Positions 49,367 through 58,703 of a stretch of 64,000 nucleotides of DNA are shown here, one piece after another. A program made the position numbers and the translations under genes. The stretch lies in NCBI GenBank assembly GCA_963819075.1, contig CAWFUP010000006.1:310001-374000 (forward strand), given 5' to 3'. The DNA is from CAVQBJ01 sp963819075 (lineage in GTDB: Bacteria; Actinomycetota; Thermoleophilia; Solirubrobacterales; Solirubrobacteraceae). Position 1 is the stretch's first letter. Each line of letters opens with the position of its first letter. Below the pieces are notes generated by a model. It saw only the letters and a list, made by a program, of their open reading frames with translations, was not told where the DNA came from and did no database searches.

Positions 49367-51268
49367 GTGTCCGAGCCGGATGTGACCTCCGCGGCACCTC
49401 GCCCGCCCGCCCCGAAGGGCCGGGCGACGCTGGCCGGCGCGTGGCGCCGTCGCCGCACCCTGATGCTCGCGGGGGTGGCCGTGCTGGCGACCGGCGTCGG
49501 CCTCGCTGCCTACGCCCGCGGGCTACTGCGCGCGACCGAGGAGCAGACGATCGACGCGCGCTTTTCGCTTCGCGGTCCGACGGGGGTGCCGCCGAACATC
49601 GCCATCGTCGGTATCGACGCCGCGACGTTCAACTACCTGCGCAGCCACCGCCTCCCCGCGCAATGGCCTTTCCCGCGGCGCGACGAGGCGCAGGTCATCG
49701 ACAACCTGCATCGCGCCGGTGCCCGAGTGATCGCCGTGGACATCCAGTTCACGGAGCCGTCGCTGAACCCGGTCGACGACCAGCTTCTCGCGGCAGCGAT
49801 CCTCAACGCCGGGCACGTCGTGCTCGTGACGAACGAGGTGGGCCCGCACGGCTCGACCTCGATCCTCGGCGGTAACGCGAACCTCCAGGCGCTCGGCGCG
49901 AGACCCGCCAATTCGGCGGTCATCCCGGACAGCGACGGGGTCCTACGACGTTTCAGCTACTCCATTCAGGGCCTGAAGACGTTCCCCGTCGTGGTCGCCG
50001 AGACCGCGACCGGCCGCCCGGTGTCGCGGTCGATGTTCGGGGACTCGTCGGTCCCGATCGATTTCGCGGGGCCGCCCGGCTACATCCCGACCGTGTCGTT
50101 CTCGAGCGTCTACAGCGGGGACTTTGACCCTGCGCTGTTCCGTAACAAGATTGTCTTCATCGGGGCGACGGCGCCGGTGTTGCAGGACGTGCACGCGACA
50201 GGGGTGTCCGGCTCACAGCAGGAGGCCGGTGCCGAGATCCAGGCCATGGCGACGTATACGGTGCTGCACGACCTGCCGTTGCGCGACGCCGCCGGCTGGC
50301 TCACTGTCGCCCTCATCGCGCTGCTCGGGCTGGTGCCGCCGCTCGTCAGCATCCGCCTGCATCGCCTACGTGCCCTCGCCCTGGCGCTGGCCATGGGCGC
50401 GGTCTACGTCGTCGCCTGTCAGCTCGCCTTCAACGCCGGGCTCATCCTCGACGTCACCTACCCGCTGCTCGCCCTCGCGGTCGGCACCGTCGGTACGCTC
50501 GCCGTCCTGTACCTCAGCGAGACCGTCGAGCGGGAGCGCACGCGCGCGCTGTTCGCGCGCTTCGTGCCCGGCGGCGTCGTCGACCAGGTGCTCGCGCGTG
50601 CCGACGAGAACCTGCGCCTCGGTGCCGTCGAGCGCGACTGCACCGTCCTGTTCAGCGACCTGCGCGGGTTCACCAGCTTCTCGGAATCCCTGTCCAGCGA
50701 GCAGGTGCTCGCCGTCGTCAACGTGAATCTCGAGGAGATGACCGAGGCGATCCTGGCCGCCGGTGGGACGCTCATCGCCTACGCCGGCGACGGGATCATG
50801 GCCCTGTTCGGCGCCCCGCTGGATCAGCCCGACCACGCCGACCGCGCGCTCGTCGCGGCCCGCGAGATGATCGGGCCGAGGCTCGACCGGTTCAACGCAT
50901 GGCTGCACGAGCACGGCCACGAGCACAGCTTCCGCATGGGCATCGGCCTGCACAGCGGCACGGTCATGGCCGGAAACGTCGGCTCCGACGAGCGCCTGGA
51001 GTACACGGCGATCGGCGACACCGTCAACACCGCCTCGCGCCTGGAGGGGATGACGAAGGGAACACCGCACATGCTCTTCCTGTCCAGCGCCACGCGCGAG
51101 CGGCTCGTCGCGCCGCCGGCCGATCTCGTGTTCGTCGAGGAGCTCGAGGTACGCGGGCGCGCCAACAAGATCGGCGTGTGGTCGCTCGCCGACGGCGGCG
51201 ACGCGCCGGCCGCGGCCGATACGGCGGCGGCCTCCCGTGAGGGACCGGTGGCCCCTACGGCGCCTTGA
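49367..51268 (+). CDS. CHASE2-domain class III nucleotide cyclase (second copy)
   Basis: A 633-residue paralogue of the cyclase at 10155, same layout: N-terminal helix (LMLAGVAVLATGVGLAAYA), CHASE2 sensor (RFSLRGPTGVPPNIAIVGID ... FRNKIVFIGATAPVLQDVH), helix bundle, and class III cyclase domain with both metal aspartates (LFSDLRGFTSF, YAGDGIMALFGAP) and GDTVNTASRLE. The position of the adenine-selecting Lys is Ala, as it is Ser in the first copy. The GTG start lies 9 nt after TAGCAT (49352-49357). It diverges from the MFS-cNMP-patatin gene, which makes a sensor-effector pair likely. Its 3' end overlaps the convergent adhesin gene by 14 bp. Confidence 0.9.
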   Translation: MSEPDVTSAAPRPPAPKGRATLAGAWRRRRTLMLAGVAVLATGVGLAAYARGLLRATEEQTIDARFSLRGPTGVPPNIAIVGIDAATFNYLRSHRLPAQWPFPRRDEAQVIDNLHRAGARVIAVDIQFTEPSLNPVDDQLLAAAILNAGHVVLVTNEVGPHGSTSILGGNANLQALGARPANSAVIPDSDGVLRRFSYSIQGLKTFPVVVAETATGRPVSRSMFGDSSVPIDFAGPPGYIPTVSFSSVYSGDFDPALFRNKIVFIGATAPVLQDVHATGVSGSQQEAGAEIQAMATYTVLHDLPLRDAAGWLTVALIALLGLVPPLVSIRLHRLRALALALAMGAVYVVACQLAFNAGLILDVTYPLLALAVGTVGTLAVLYLSETVERERTRALFARFVPGGVVDQVLARADENLRLGAVERDCTVLFSDLRGFTSFSESLSSEQVLAVVNVNLEEMTEAILAAGGTLIAYAGDGIMALFGAPLDQPDHADRALVAAREMIGPRLDRFNAWLHEHGHEHSFRMGIGLHSGTVMAGNVGSDERLEYTAIGDTVNTASRLEGMTKGTPHMLFLSSATRERLVAPPADLVFVEELEVRGRANKIGVWSLADGGDAPAAADTAAASREGPVAPTAP

Positions 51269-54200
51269 CGAGCAGCGAGCGCTTGGTCTTGACCAGCGTG
51301 CTGCGGTGGGTGGCGAAGGCGGTCACGCGCACGGCGCCGAACGCGACGAACACGTAGGTCCCGTTGCAGCGGTCCTCGGTGAGCCACTGCGTTCCGCGCA
51401 CGCTGGCCGACGCGTAGCGGCCGCTCGTCGTGAAGTTGCCCTTCACGTTGGCCCACAGCTTGCGCACGACGGTGCTCGGCGAGGCCTTCTTGGCGGCGAT
51501 CTGGGCCACGAGCACGGCCTTCTTGGGAGCGGCGTTGGCCGGGCAAACCGCGAAGTTCCCGCCGGTGAGCGTCGCGATCACGGTGCCGGACTTCGATTCC
51601 GTGAGGACGAATGAGCCGCCGTAGAGCTCGCCCTTGATGGCCGGGCCGGTCGGTGTCGCCACATCGATCTGCACCTGGCCGGCTGTCGCGTCGATCGTGG
51701 TGCCGAGGGGGATCGTCTTCGCCTCGCTGATCGGGATGTACCGCTGCGAGTCGGGCAGGCGGACACGGACGGTTCCGTGCGGGACGATCCGGGTGTCCTT
51801 CGGGATCGGCCTTGGCGATGACACCGGCAACGCCGCCGCGAGCCGAGGTCGTGGTGCGTGGTCGGTGGTCGTGGTGGTGGTCGCCGGCGGCGGCGGGGCG
51901 CTCACCATGACGCTCGCTGGGCTGGCCGCGCTCGCCGACGCGTAATCACTATCGCCGATGTAGCTGGCGCCGAGCGAGTGGGCACCGGCGGCCAAGCCGG
52001 TCGTGGTGAGCGTCGCCGTGGCGGCGCCGCCCGAGCTCGTGAGCGCGACGGTGGCCAGCGCCGCGCCGCCGTCGGTGAACGTCACCTGGCCCGTGGGCGG
52101 GGGCGACACGCCGGGCGGGGCGGTCACCGTCGCGGTGAGCGTCTCGCTCTGTCCGGCGGTGATGGCGGCGCTCGACGCGGCGATGGACGCGGCCGGCGTC
52201 GCGCGGTTGACGGTGTCGGAGACGGCGGTCGACGGGGCGCTGGCGCCGAAGTTGTTGTCGCCGTCATAGGTGGCGGCCAGCGCATGCGAGCCGGCGGCGA
52301 GGGCCGAGCTCGTGAATGTCGCGGTTGTCGCTCCGCCGCTTGTGGCGACCGCGGCGCTGCCGAGCGCCGCACTGCCGTCGGTGAACGTGACTGTGCCCGT
52401 GGGACTGCCGTTGCCTCCGGGAGCAGGGGCGACGGTGGCCGTGAACGTGACCGCCTGGCCGTACGTGGACGGGTTGGGCTGGACGCTCAGGCTTGTCGTC
52501 GTGGCGTCGATGCGCTTGAACGCGATCGAGCCTGCAGTGGCGTAGTCGGCCGCGAAGTCGTTGAGCACCGTCGTGAATGTGCCGGGCGTCCCGGTCACGC
52601 CGATGATCACCGGGAACTCCGTCGTGTACAGCGGCGGCATATACCCGCTGGTGAGGATCGGCGAGGCGCTGCCGCCGGCCACGGTCAGCTTCGCGCTCCC
52701 GTTGAGGGTGATCTTCCCGAAGCTCGCCGCGCCGGCGATCTGGAAGGCGAGCGTGCCGTCGGTCTCGTTGGTCAGACTCGCGCCCCCGGCGGTCAGGTTG
52801 TACAACGCGGTCGCGTCGACGGTTACCGTCCCGTCGTTGGTCGTCGTCGTGTTCTGGTCCTGCCGGAGCTCGCCGGTAGCGACGACGATCGTCCCGTCGG
52901 CGGCATTGTTGACCGACACGCGCAGGTAGTTGTTGGTGGTTCCCTCGGACTGGGATTGCAGGGTGCCGTGCGTTGGTGAGAGTGCCCGTCTGCAGGAGGG
53001 CGAAGCTGTTGCCGCTCGCGTTGTCGAGGACGAGGGTGCCGTCGTTCGTCACCCCGCCGCTCAGCGTGGTGCTGGCGTTACCGCCGGCCGCGTTGCCGAG
53101 CACGGTCACGGTCTGGCCGGTGGGGATCGTGCCGCTGAGCGTCGAGCCGCCGAGCAGCTGGAACGCGCCACCGCCGGCGCTGTCGGTGAGCGTCGCACTC
53201 GTGAGGGCGACGGGTTTGCCGGTCTGCTGGGCGCCGGCGGTCGTGACGGCCTGTTGCCATGTGGCGCCGCTCGACAGCGAAATCGCTCCGGCGTTGTTCA
53301 CCGTCGCCGCGTTGACGAAGATGTCAAGGCCGGTGGTGAGGTTGAGCAGTCCGGCGGGGATGACGCCACCTTGGGCCTCGACGGTGACCGTGCCCTCGTT
53401 GGTGATCATCGTGTTCTGGTCCAGGCGCAGTTCGCCGCTGGCGACGACGATCGTCCCGTCGGTGGCATTGATGACGGGCACGCGCAGGTAGTTGTTGGTG
53501 GTTCCCTCGGACTGGGATTGCAGGGTGCCGTGGTTGGTGAGAGTGCCCGTCTGCAGGAGGGCGAAGCTGTTGCCGCTCGCGTTGTCGAGGACGAGGGTGC
53601 CGTCGTTCGTCACGCCGCCGCTCAGCGTGGTGCTGGCGTTACCGCCGGCCGCGTTGCCGAGCACGGTCACGGTCTGGCCGGTGGGGATCGTGCCGCTGAG
53701 CGTCGAGCCGCCGAGCAGCTGGAACGCGCCACCGCCGGCGCTGTCGGTGAGCGTCGCGCTCGTCAGGGCGACGGGGTTGCCGGTCTGTGGGGCCGCCCGT
53801 CGTCACCGTCTGCTGCCAAGTCGCACCGCTCGAGAGCGAGATGGTGCCGGGGTTGCTGACTGTGCCCGTGTTGTCGAGGACGTCATTGCCGGTGTCGAGG
53901 TCAAGCGTCGCACTGGCGTCGACCGTGAGCGTGCCGTCGTTGGTGGTGGTCGTGTTCTGGTCCTGGAGCAACTCGCCGGACGCGATGACGGTCTGCCCGC
54001 CGCTCTCGTTCGTGACGTTGGCGCGCAGATAGTTGTTGGTCGAGCCCCCGACCTGCGAGGTCAATGTGCCGTTGTTCGTGAGCGTGCCGGCGACCATGGC
54101 GTAGTTGTTGCCGACCTTGTTGTTGTTGGACGATGCGGTGAGAGTGGCGGGGTGGGCTCGCGTTGTCGAGCACGAGGGTGCCGTGGTTGGTCACGTGCCG

Positions 54201-56745
54201 GGCAGCGTGGTGGTGGCGCCGCCGCTGGCGTTGGCGAGCACGGTGATGGTCTGGCCCGGTGGGGATCGTGCCCGATGAGGGTGCGTGGCGTTGAGCAGGT
54301 CAAAGGTGCCGCCGCCGGCGTTGTCGGTCAGCGTGCCGCCGAAGATGCCGATGGCGTTGCCGGTCTCGGAGAGTCCGCTCGTTGTCACCGACTGCGTCCA
54401 GGAGGCTCCGCTGGACAGCGGCGATGCCGCCGGCGTTCGCGACGGTCCCGTCGTTGACGATCTGCGCCGAGGCGTTGGTCAGGTTCAGCTGGCTGCTCGC
54501 GACCGTGGTGAGCGTGCCGGCGCTGGCGTTCGTCGTCGTCGTGGCGGTGTCCTGACGCAGCTCGCCGCTGGCCACAGTCAACGTGCCCGCGTTCGACGAG
54601 CGGCGCCTCGCAACGCATCATGATTGCCGGTCTCAACGGTCGAGTCGACGGTGCCGTCGTTCGTCGAGCGTCGCCGCCGGCCAGCGTGGCGGTGTTGTTG
54701 CTGGAGGACGCGTCGAGCACGAGCTTGCCGTCGTTGGTGACCGTCGTTGCCGGGGCGACGCGGCAAGCGTGGTGGTGGCGCCGCCGCTCGCGTTGGCCAC
54801 CACGGTTACGGCTGCCCGGCCGGGATCGTCCCGGCGAGCGTGTCGGCGTTGAGCAGGTTGAAGGTGCCGGTGCCCGCCGTGTCGGTGAGGGTGCTGCTGG
54901 CGATGAAGACGGGTTGCCGGTCTCGGTGGCTGCTCGCCGGCCTGGGTCCAGGAGGCGCCGCTGTTCAGCGTGATCGTGCCGGTGTCGGTGATCGTGCCGT
55001 TGTTGATGACCTGGCCGAGCCGGTCGTGGCGTTGAAGCCCGGCGACATGCCCGAGCCGGCGGCGGCGATCGTGAGCGTGCCGTGCGTTCGTGGTGGTGTT
55101 CGGGTCCTGGAGGAGCGTCCGCCGGTGATGACGGTCTGCCGGCCGGTGTTGGTGAGCGGGGCCTCGAGCGCGTCGTGGTTGCCGCCCTCGACCTGGGCTT
55201 TCAGGGTGCCGTTGTTACGGTGGGCGTGGGGCGACGCCGCCTTGGCCAGAGCGCGGCGGTGTTGTTGTTGGCGCTGGCGTCGAGGACGAGGCTGCCGTCG
55301 TTGGTCACATTGCCGGGCAGCGTGGCGGTGGCACCGCCGGCGGCGTTGGCCGAGGACGGTGACGGTTGTCCGGCGGGGATCGTCCCGGCCAGGGTCGTGC
55401 CCTCGAGCAGGTTGAAGGCGCCGGCCGCCGACGCTGTCGGTGAGCGTGCTGCTGGCGATGGCGACTGCGTTGCCGGTCTCCGGGCTGCGCGGACTGGGTC
55501 AAGGAGGCGCCGCTGTTCAGCGTGATCGTGCCCTGTTCGGTGACCGTGCCGTCGTTGATGAGCTGTGCGGAGGCGCTGGTGAGTTCAGCTGGCGCGCCGC
55601 TGCCGGTGGTGATCGTGGCGCGGCCTCGTTGGTGGCCGTGGTGCGGTGTCCTGGAGCAGCTGGCCGGTGGACACGGTCACCTGCCGGGTCGTTGGCGAGC
55701 GACGTCTCGAGCGTAGTCGTGGTTGCGCCCTCGACCTTGGACTGCAGCGTGCCGTCGTTCGTGAGCGCGGCCCCCCGTGAGCGGGCCGCGTTGTTCCCGT
55801 TCGCGTTGTCGAGGACGAGCGTGCCGTCGTTCGTCACGGCGCCCTCAGCGTGGTCGTAGCGTCACCACCGGCCGCTGTGCCGAGGACGCTGACGGTCTGC
55901 GTCGCCGGGATCCTGCCGGCCAGCGTACTGCCGCCGAGCAGATCGAACGTGCCGCCGGCGCCCCCGTCGTTCAGCGTCGCGCCGGAGATGTGACGGCGTT
56001 GCCGGTTTCCGCTCCGCTGCCCGACTGGCTGTAGGTGGCGCTGCTGCTCAGCGTGACGTGCCGTGGTCGGTGACCGACGACGTGTTCGTCAGCTTGTCGC
56101 CGCCCGTCGTGAGGTCGAGCAGTGCGCCGCCGGCCACGTCGAGCGTGCCGGCGTTGCTGATCGTGGTGTTCTGGTCCTGGAGCAACTCACCACTCGCGAC
56201 GGTGAACGACGAAGCGGAGGTGTTGTCGACGGACGCGCGCAGGTAGTTGTTGGTCGCGCCCTCGGACTGAGACTGCAGCGAGCCGCCGTTGCGTGAGCGT
56301 GGCGCCCGTGAGCTCGGCGTAGTTGTTGCCGGCCGGATTGTCGAGCACGAGATCGCCTCCGACGGCGATCGAGCTCGCGTGGTGAGGTTGAGGGTGGCCG
56401 CACGCCGAGCCGCTCGGCCGGCGAGCAATCGAGCGTCTGCGTCGTGCCCGCAGTTCCGGAGCCGAGCGTCAGCGAGTTCACGGTCGCCGGGCCCGGTGAG
56501 CGTGACCGTGTAGATGCCGGTAGTGCCGTAATGCAGACGTCGTCGGTCGCGCTCGGAACCGTATGCCCGTTCGCGGCGTCGGTCCAGTTGCCGCGCGTCG
56601 TCCAGAGATGCCGTCACCGCCGCGCCGGCGGTCCAGGTGATCGTGCACCCGGCTTGCCCCGGCGAGCGACGGGCAGGAGCGCGAGCGTCGCCGCGATCAG
56701 CCCGATCAGCAGCGTGGCGATCGCGAGCTGGCGCTCGCGGTCGGG
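51255..56745 (-). pseudogene. Giant secreted repeat adhesin broken by many frameshifts
   Basis: Read on the minus strand, the region encodes in order: a signal-peptide-like segment (QLAIATLLIGLIAATLALLP, about 56680-56740), about seven tandem beta-helix-like repeats of about 187 residues (561 bp; signatures NYLR, VASGELxQDQNT, LSSGATW, TVLGNA, TNDGTLVLDN), Ig-like modules (TVTFTDGSAALGSAAVATSG and others), and a C-terminal FecR-like domain ending 51255, related to that of the two tandem surface proteins at 23.6-28 kb. The 3' part (51255 to about 52970) is a clean frame. A single-base insertion near 52972, another shift near 53790, and then indels every 50-150 bp from about 54.1 to 56.7 kb break the rest. 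Repeat residues stay recognisable across frames and few in-frame stops are seen, so sequence error is possible. No start codon is evident. Confidence 0.75.
52920..56300 (-). repeat. About seven tandem 561-bp adhesin repeats
   Basis: The phrase encoding NNYLR recurs at about 52925, 53486 and 54022, and in worn form at about 54608, 55160, 55705 and 56235. The first two units match over long stretches with an exact offset of 561 bp (for example 52981 and 53542). Units closer to the 5' end of the gene are progressively harder to align because of indels. Confidence 0.75.
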
Positions 56746-56938
56746 CTAGCGTCCCGGGCGGCGTACAGACCGGCTTCCGTGCGCGAATCTCGTCGCCCCT
56801 TTGCCCCACACAGACCTCGAAAGATCGCACGGGACTGTACATCCCGCTAGCAAGGCGCTGCATTACGACACTCGTCGACGCGCGGCCGGATTCGCTCGAA
56901 GCTCTCGCGGGACGCAGAGCGCCCGCTGGCAGCGCGCC
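56746..56938. other. Gap between the adhesin and the ccr-linked small gene
   Basis: No gene is seen in these 193 bp. A dyad CGGGA-N7-TCCCG around TGTACA lies near 56828-56844 and could be an operator for the adhesin. By-eye call. Confidence 0.3.
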
Positions 56939-57295
56939 TCAGCCCCCGTTACTGCCGTTCGCGCCGCCGGGCACGGTCGGCTCGGCCACCGGCGCCTCGA
57001 TCGAGCCCGAGGCCGTGAGGTCCCACCAGCCGTAGAGCAAGGGGATCTGGTACCAGCCCTGGTGGGTCGCGCGGAAGAACGTCATGTCCGGGCCCTCCCA
57101 GTAGCGCTCCCAGTCGATGTGCTCCTCGAAGGCGACGACCTGCTGAAACTTGTAGCGGTCATCGCGCGAGCGATAGACGGCGTAGGAGGTGGCGCCGTAG
57201 CGCGGGGCGAGCGCCGCGATCTCGTTCAGGTCGGCCTCGAGCGCGTCCTTGCGGAATCCGGTCGCGTACCAGGGGATGATCACGATGCCGGCCAT
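56939..57295 (-). CDS. Small protein coupled to ccr, unknown function
   Basis: A 118-residue soluble protein. It looks like a single alpha/beta module (GIVIIPWYATGFRKDALEAD, YGATSYAVYRSRDDRYKFQQ, then aromatic WERYWEGPDMTFFRATHQGW), which resembles dimeric alpha/beta-barrel (ABM-like) proteins, though I cannot assign a family. Its ATG overlaps the ccr TGA by one base (TGATG), so the two are translated together. A role alongside crotonyl-CoA carboxylase/reductase, for example with a side product, is inferred from this coupling only. The Gly/Asn-rich C-terminus looks disordered. Confidence 0.7.
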   Translation of the reverse strand: MAGIVIIPWYATGFRKDALEADLNEIAALAPRYGATSYAVYRSRDDRYKFQQVVAFEEHIDWERYWEGPDMTFFRATHQGWYQIPLLYGWWDLTASGSIEAPVAEPTVPGGANGSNGG

Positions 57296-58551
57296 CAGGC
57301 GCCCACCTGCGCGCGGATCGCGCCGGGACCCGCGGCGGTCTTGCCGAGGCCCTCCTCCTCGGCGCCGACGAGGATCGCGATCTTGCCGAGGTGCTTGTTC
57401 TCCTTCATCTCCTGGTGCGCGCGCGCGACCCCGTCGAACCCGTAGGTCCGCCACAGCACGGGGCGGATGAGGCCCTGCTCGATGAGCTGGTTGGCCTTCA
57501 TGCACTCGTACGCGTTGGCGAAGTGCGACCCGAGGATCTCCTTCTGGCGCATCCACAGGTGGCGCACGTCGAAGTCGAGGTTGTAGCCCGTTGTGCCGGC
57601 GCAGATGACGACCTTGCCGAACGGCCGTACCGTGAACACCGAGGTCGGGAAGGTGTCGCGCCCGACATGCTCGAAGACGATGTCCGGGGGCTCGCCGAGG
57701 ATGTTCTTGACCTCCTTGGCGAAGCGCCGCGACTCCGCGAAGCGGGCCTTTTCCTCGTCGGGCGTCTCGTTGCCGGTGCGCATCATTCCGGCGAACTCCT
57801 TGCGGTCGATCCACCCCGTGGCGCCGAGGCTCATCACGAGGCTGCCCTTCGCCTCCGAGGACACGACGCCGACGCACTCCGCGCCGGTCGCCTTGCAGAG
57901 CTGCACGGCGAACACGCCGAGGCCGCCGGCCGCGCCCCAGATGAGCACGCGGTGACCGGCCTGCAGCTTGCAGCGGTCGATGAGCATGCGGTAGGCGGTG
58001 AAGTAGGTCAGCCCGTAGGAGGCCGCTTCCTCCCACGTCAACGCGGCCGGCTTGGGCAGCAGCTGCTGGGCCTGCACCTTCGTGAACTGGGCGAAGGAGC
58101 CCCACGTGGTCTCATAACCCCAGATCTTCTGCGACGGCGCGGCCATCGGGTCGAGTCCGTGCACCTCGGGGTCCTCGTAGGAGGCCTGGTTGCAATGGAG
58201 GACGACCTCGTCGCCCGGCTTCCAGCGCGTGACCCCCTCGCCCACCTTCCAGACGACGCCTGAGCCATCGGAGCCGCCGATGTGGTGGCCGTACTGCGGA
58301 TGGTCGCCGTAGGCGAAGACCGACACCGGCTTGCCGGTCGCCGCCCACACGTTGTTGAAGTTCACGCCCGCCGCCATCACTCGCACGATCACCTCGAACG
58401 CGCCCGGCTCGGGAACCTCGATCTCCTCGACCTGAAACGCGTCGATCGGCTCGCCCTCGCGCTCCTGGCGGATGACCCATGCGGCCATCGTCGCGGGCAG
58501 CTCGCCCGGCTCGGTTTCAACCTCGGAGACTCGTTGCAGATCGATGGCCAC
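57295..58551 (-). CDS. ccr: Crotonyl-CoA carboxylase/reductase
   Basis: A 418-residue medium-chain dehydrogenase-type enzyme that reductively carboxylates crotonyl-CoA with NADPH and CO2 to ethylmalonyl-CoA, the committing step of the ethylmalonyl-CoA pathway. GVNFNNVWAATG, GGSDGSGVVWKVG, PSQKIWGYETTWGSFAQF, QAQQLLPKPAALTWEEAASY, VLIWGAAGGLGVFAVQL and GSHFANAYE are closely family-like; the Asn, Tyr-Glu and His in these motifs sit where known Ccr enzymes hold CO2. The sequence is nearer to the alphaproteobacterial (YET) form than to the Streptomyces (FET) form. GTG 58551 is used by homology; the 141-codon upstream extension is not conserved in character. Its TGA overlaps the next gene. A TAGCAT box and a perfect palindrome lie upstream. 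Confidence 0.95.
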   Translation of the reverse strand: MAIDLQRVSEVETEPGELPATMAAWVIRQEREGEPIDAFQVEEIEVPEPGAFEVIVRVMAAGVNFNNVWAATGKPVSVFAYGDHPQYGHHIGGSDGSGVVWKVGEGVTRWKPGDEVVLHCNQASYEDPEVHGLDPMAAPSQKIWGYETTWGSFAQFTKVQAQQLLPKPAALTWEEAASYGLTYFTAYRMLIDRCKLQAGHRVLIWGAAGGLGVFAVQLCKATGAECVGVVSSEAKGSLVMSLGATGWIDRKEFAGMMRTGNETPDEEKARFAESRRFAKEVKNILGEPPDIVFEHVGRDTFPTSVFTVRPFGKVVICAGTTGYNLDFDVRHLWMRQKEILGSHFANAYECMKANQLIEQGLIRPVLWRTYGFDGVARAHQEMKENKHLGKIAILVGAEEEGLGKTAAGPGAIRAQVGA

Positions 58552-58595
58552 GATTTGGGGAACCTCGCGTGTCGGGGAACAGTCGGCGGCAGGCA

Positions 58596-58616
58596 ATGCT
58601 ACCCGTCGGCCGACGG
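58596..58616 (-). promoter_or_regulatory. ccr promoter with a 14-bp perfect palindrome
   Basis: On the minus strand TAGCAT (58596-58601) is a -10 box about 45 nt before the ccr GTG. CCGTCGGCCGACGG (58603-58616) is a perfect palindrome sitting 1 bp upstream of it, in the -10/-35 spacer, the usual place of a repressor operator. Confidence 0.5.
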
Positions 58617-58660
58617 CAGCGGGCCGCAGGTCGCTGGCCACGGCTCGTTGCGCGGCGGGG

Positions 58661-58699
58661 CAGGCACGCGCACGCCCCGCGGCCAACGGCCCGTGCCTG
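58661..58699 (-). terminator. Hairpin after the BBE-type oxidase gene, possible terminator
   Basis: CAGGCACG (58661-58668) and CGTGCCTG (58692-58699) form a perfect 8-bp stem with a 23-nt GC-rich loop, starting 5 bp past the oxidase stop. There is no T run on the minus strand, so termination is uncertain. Confidence 0.35.
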
Positions 58700-58703
58700 G
58701 CGG

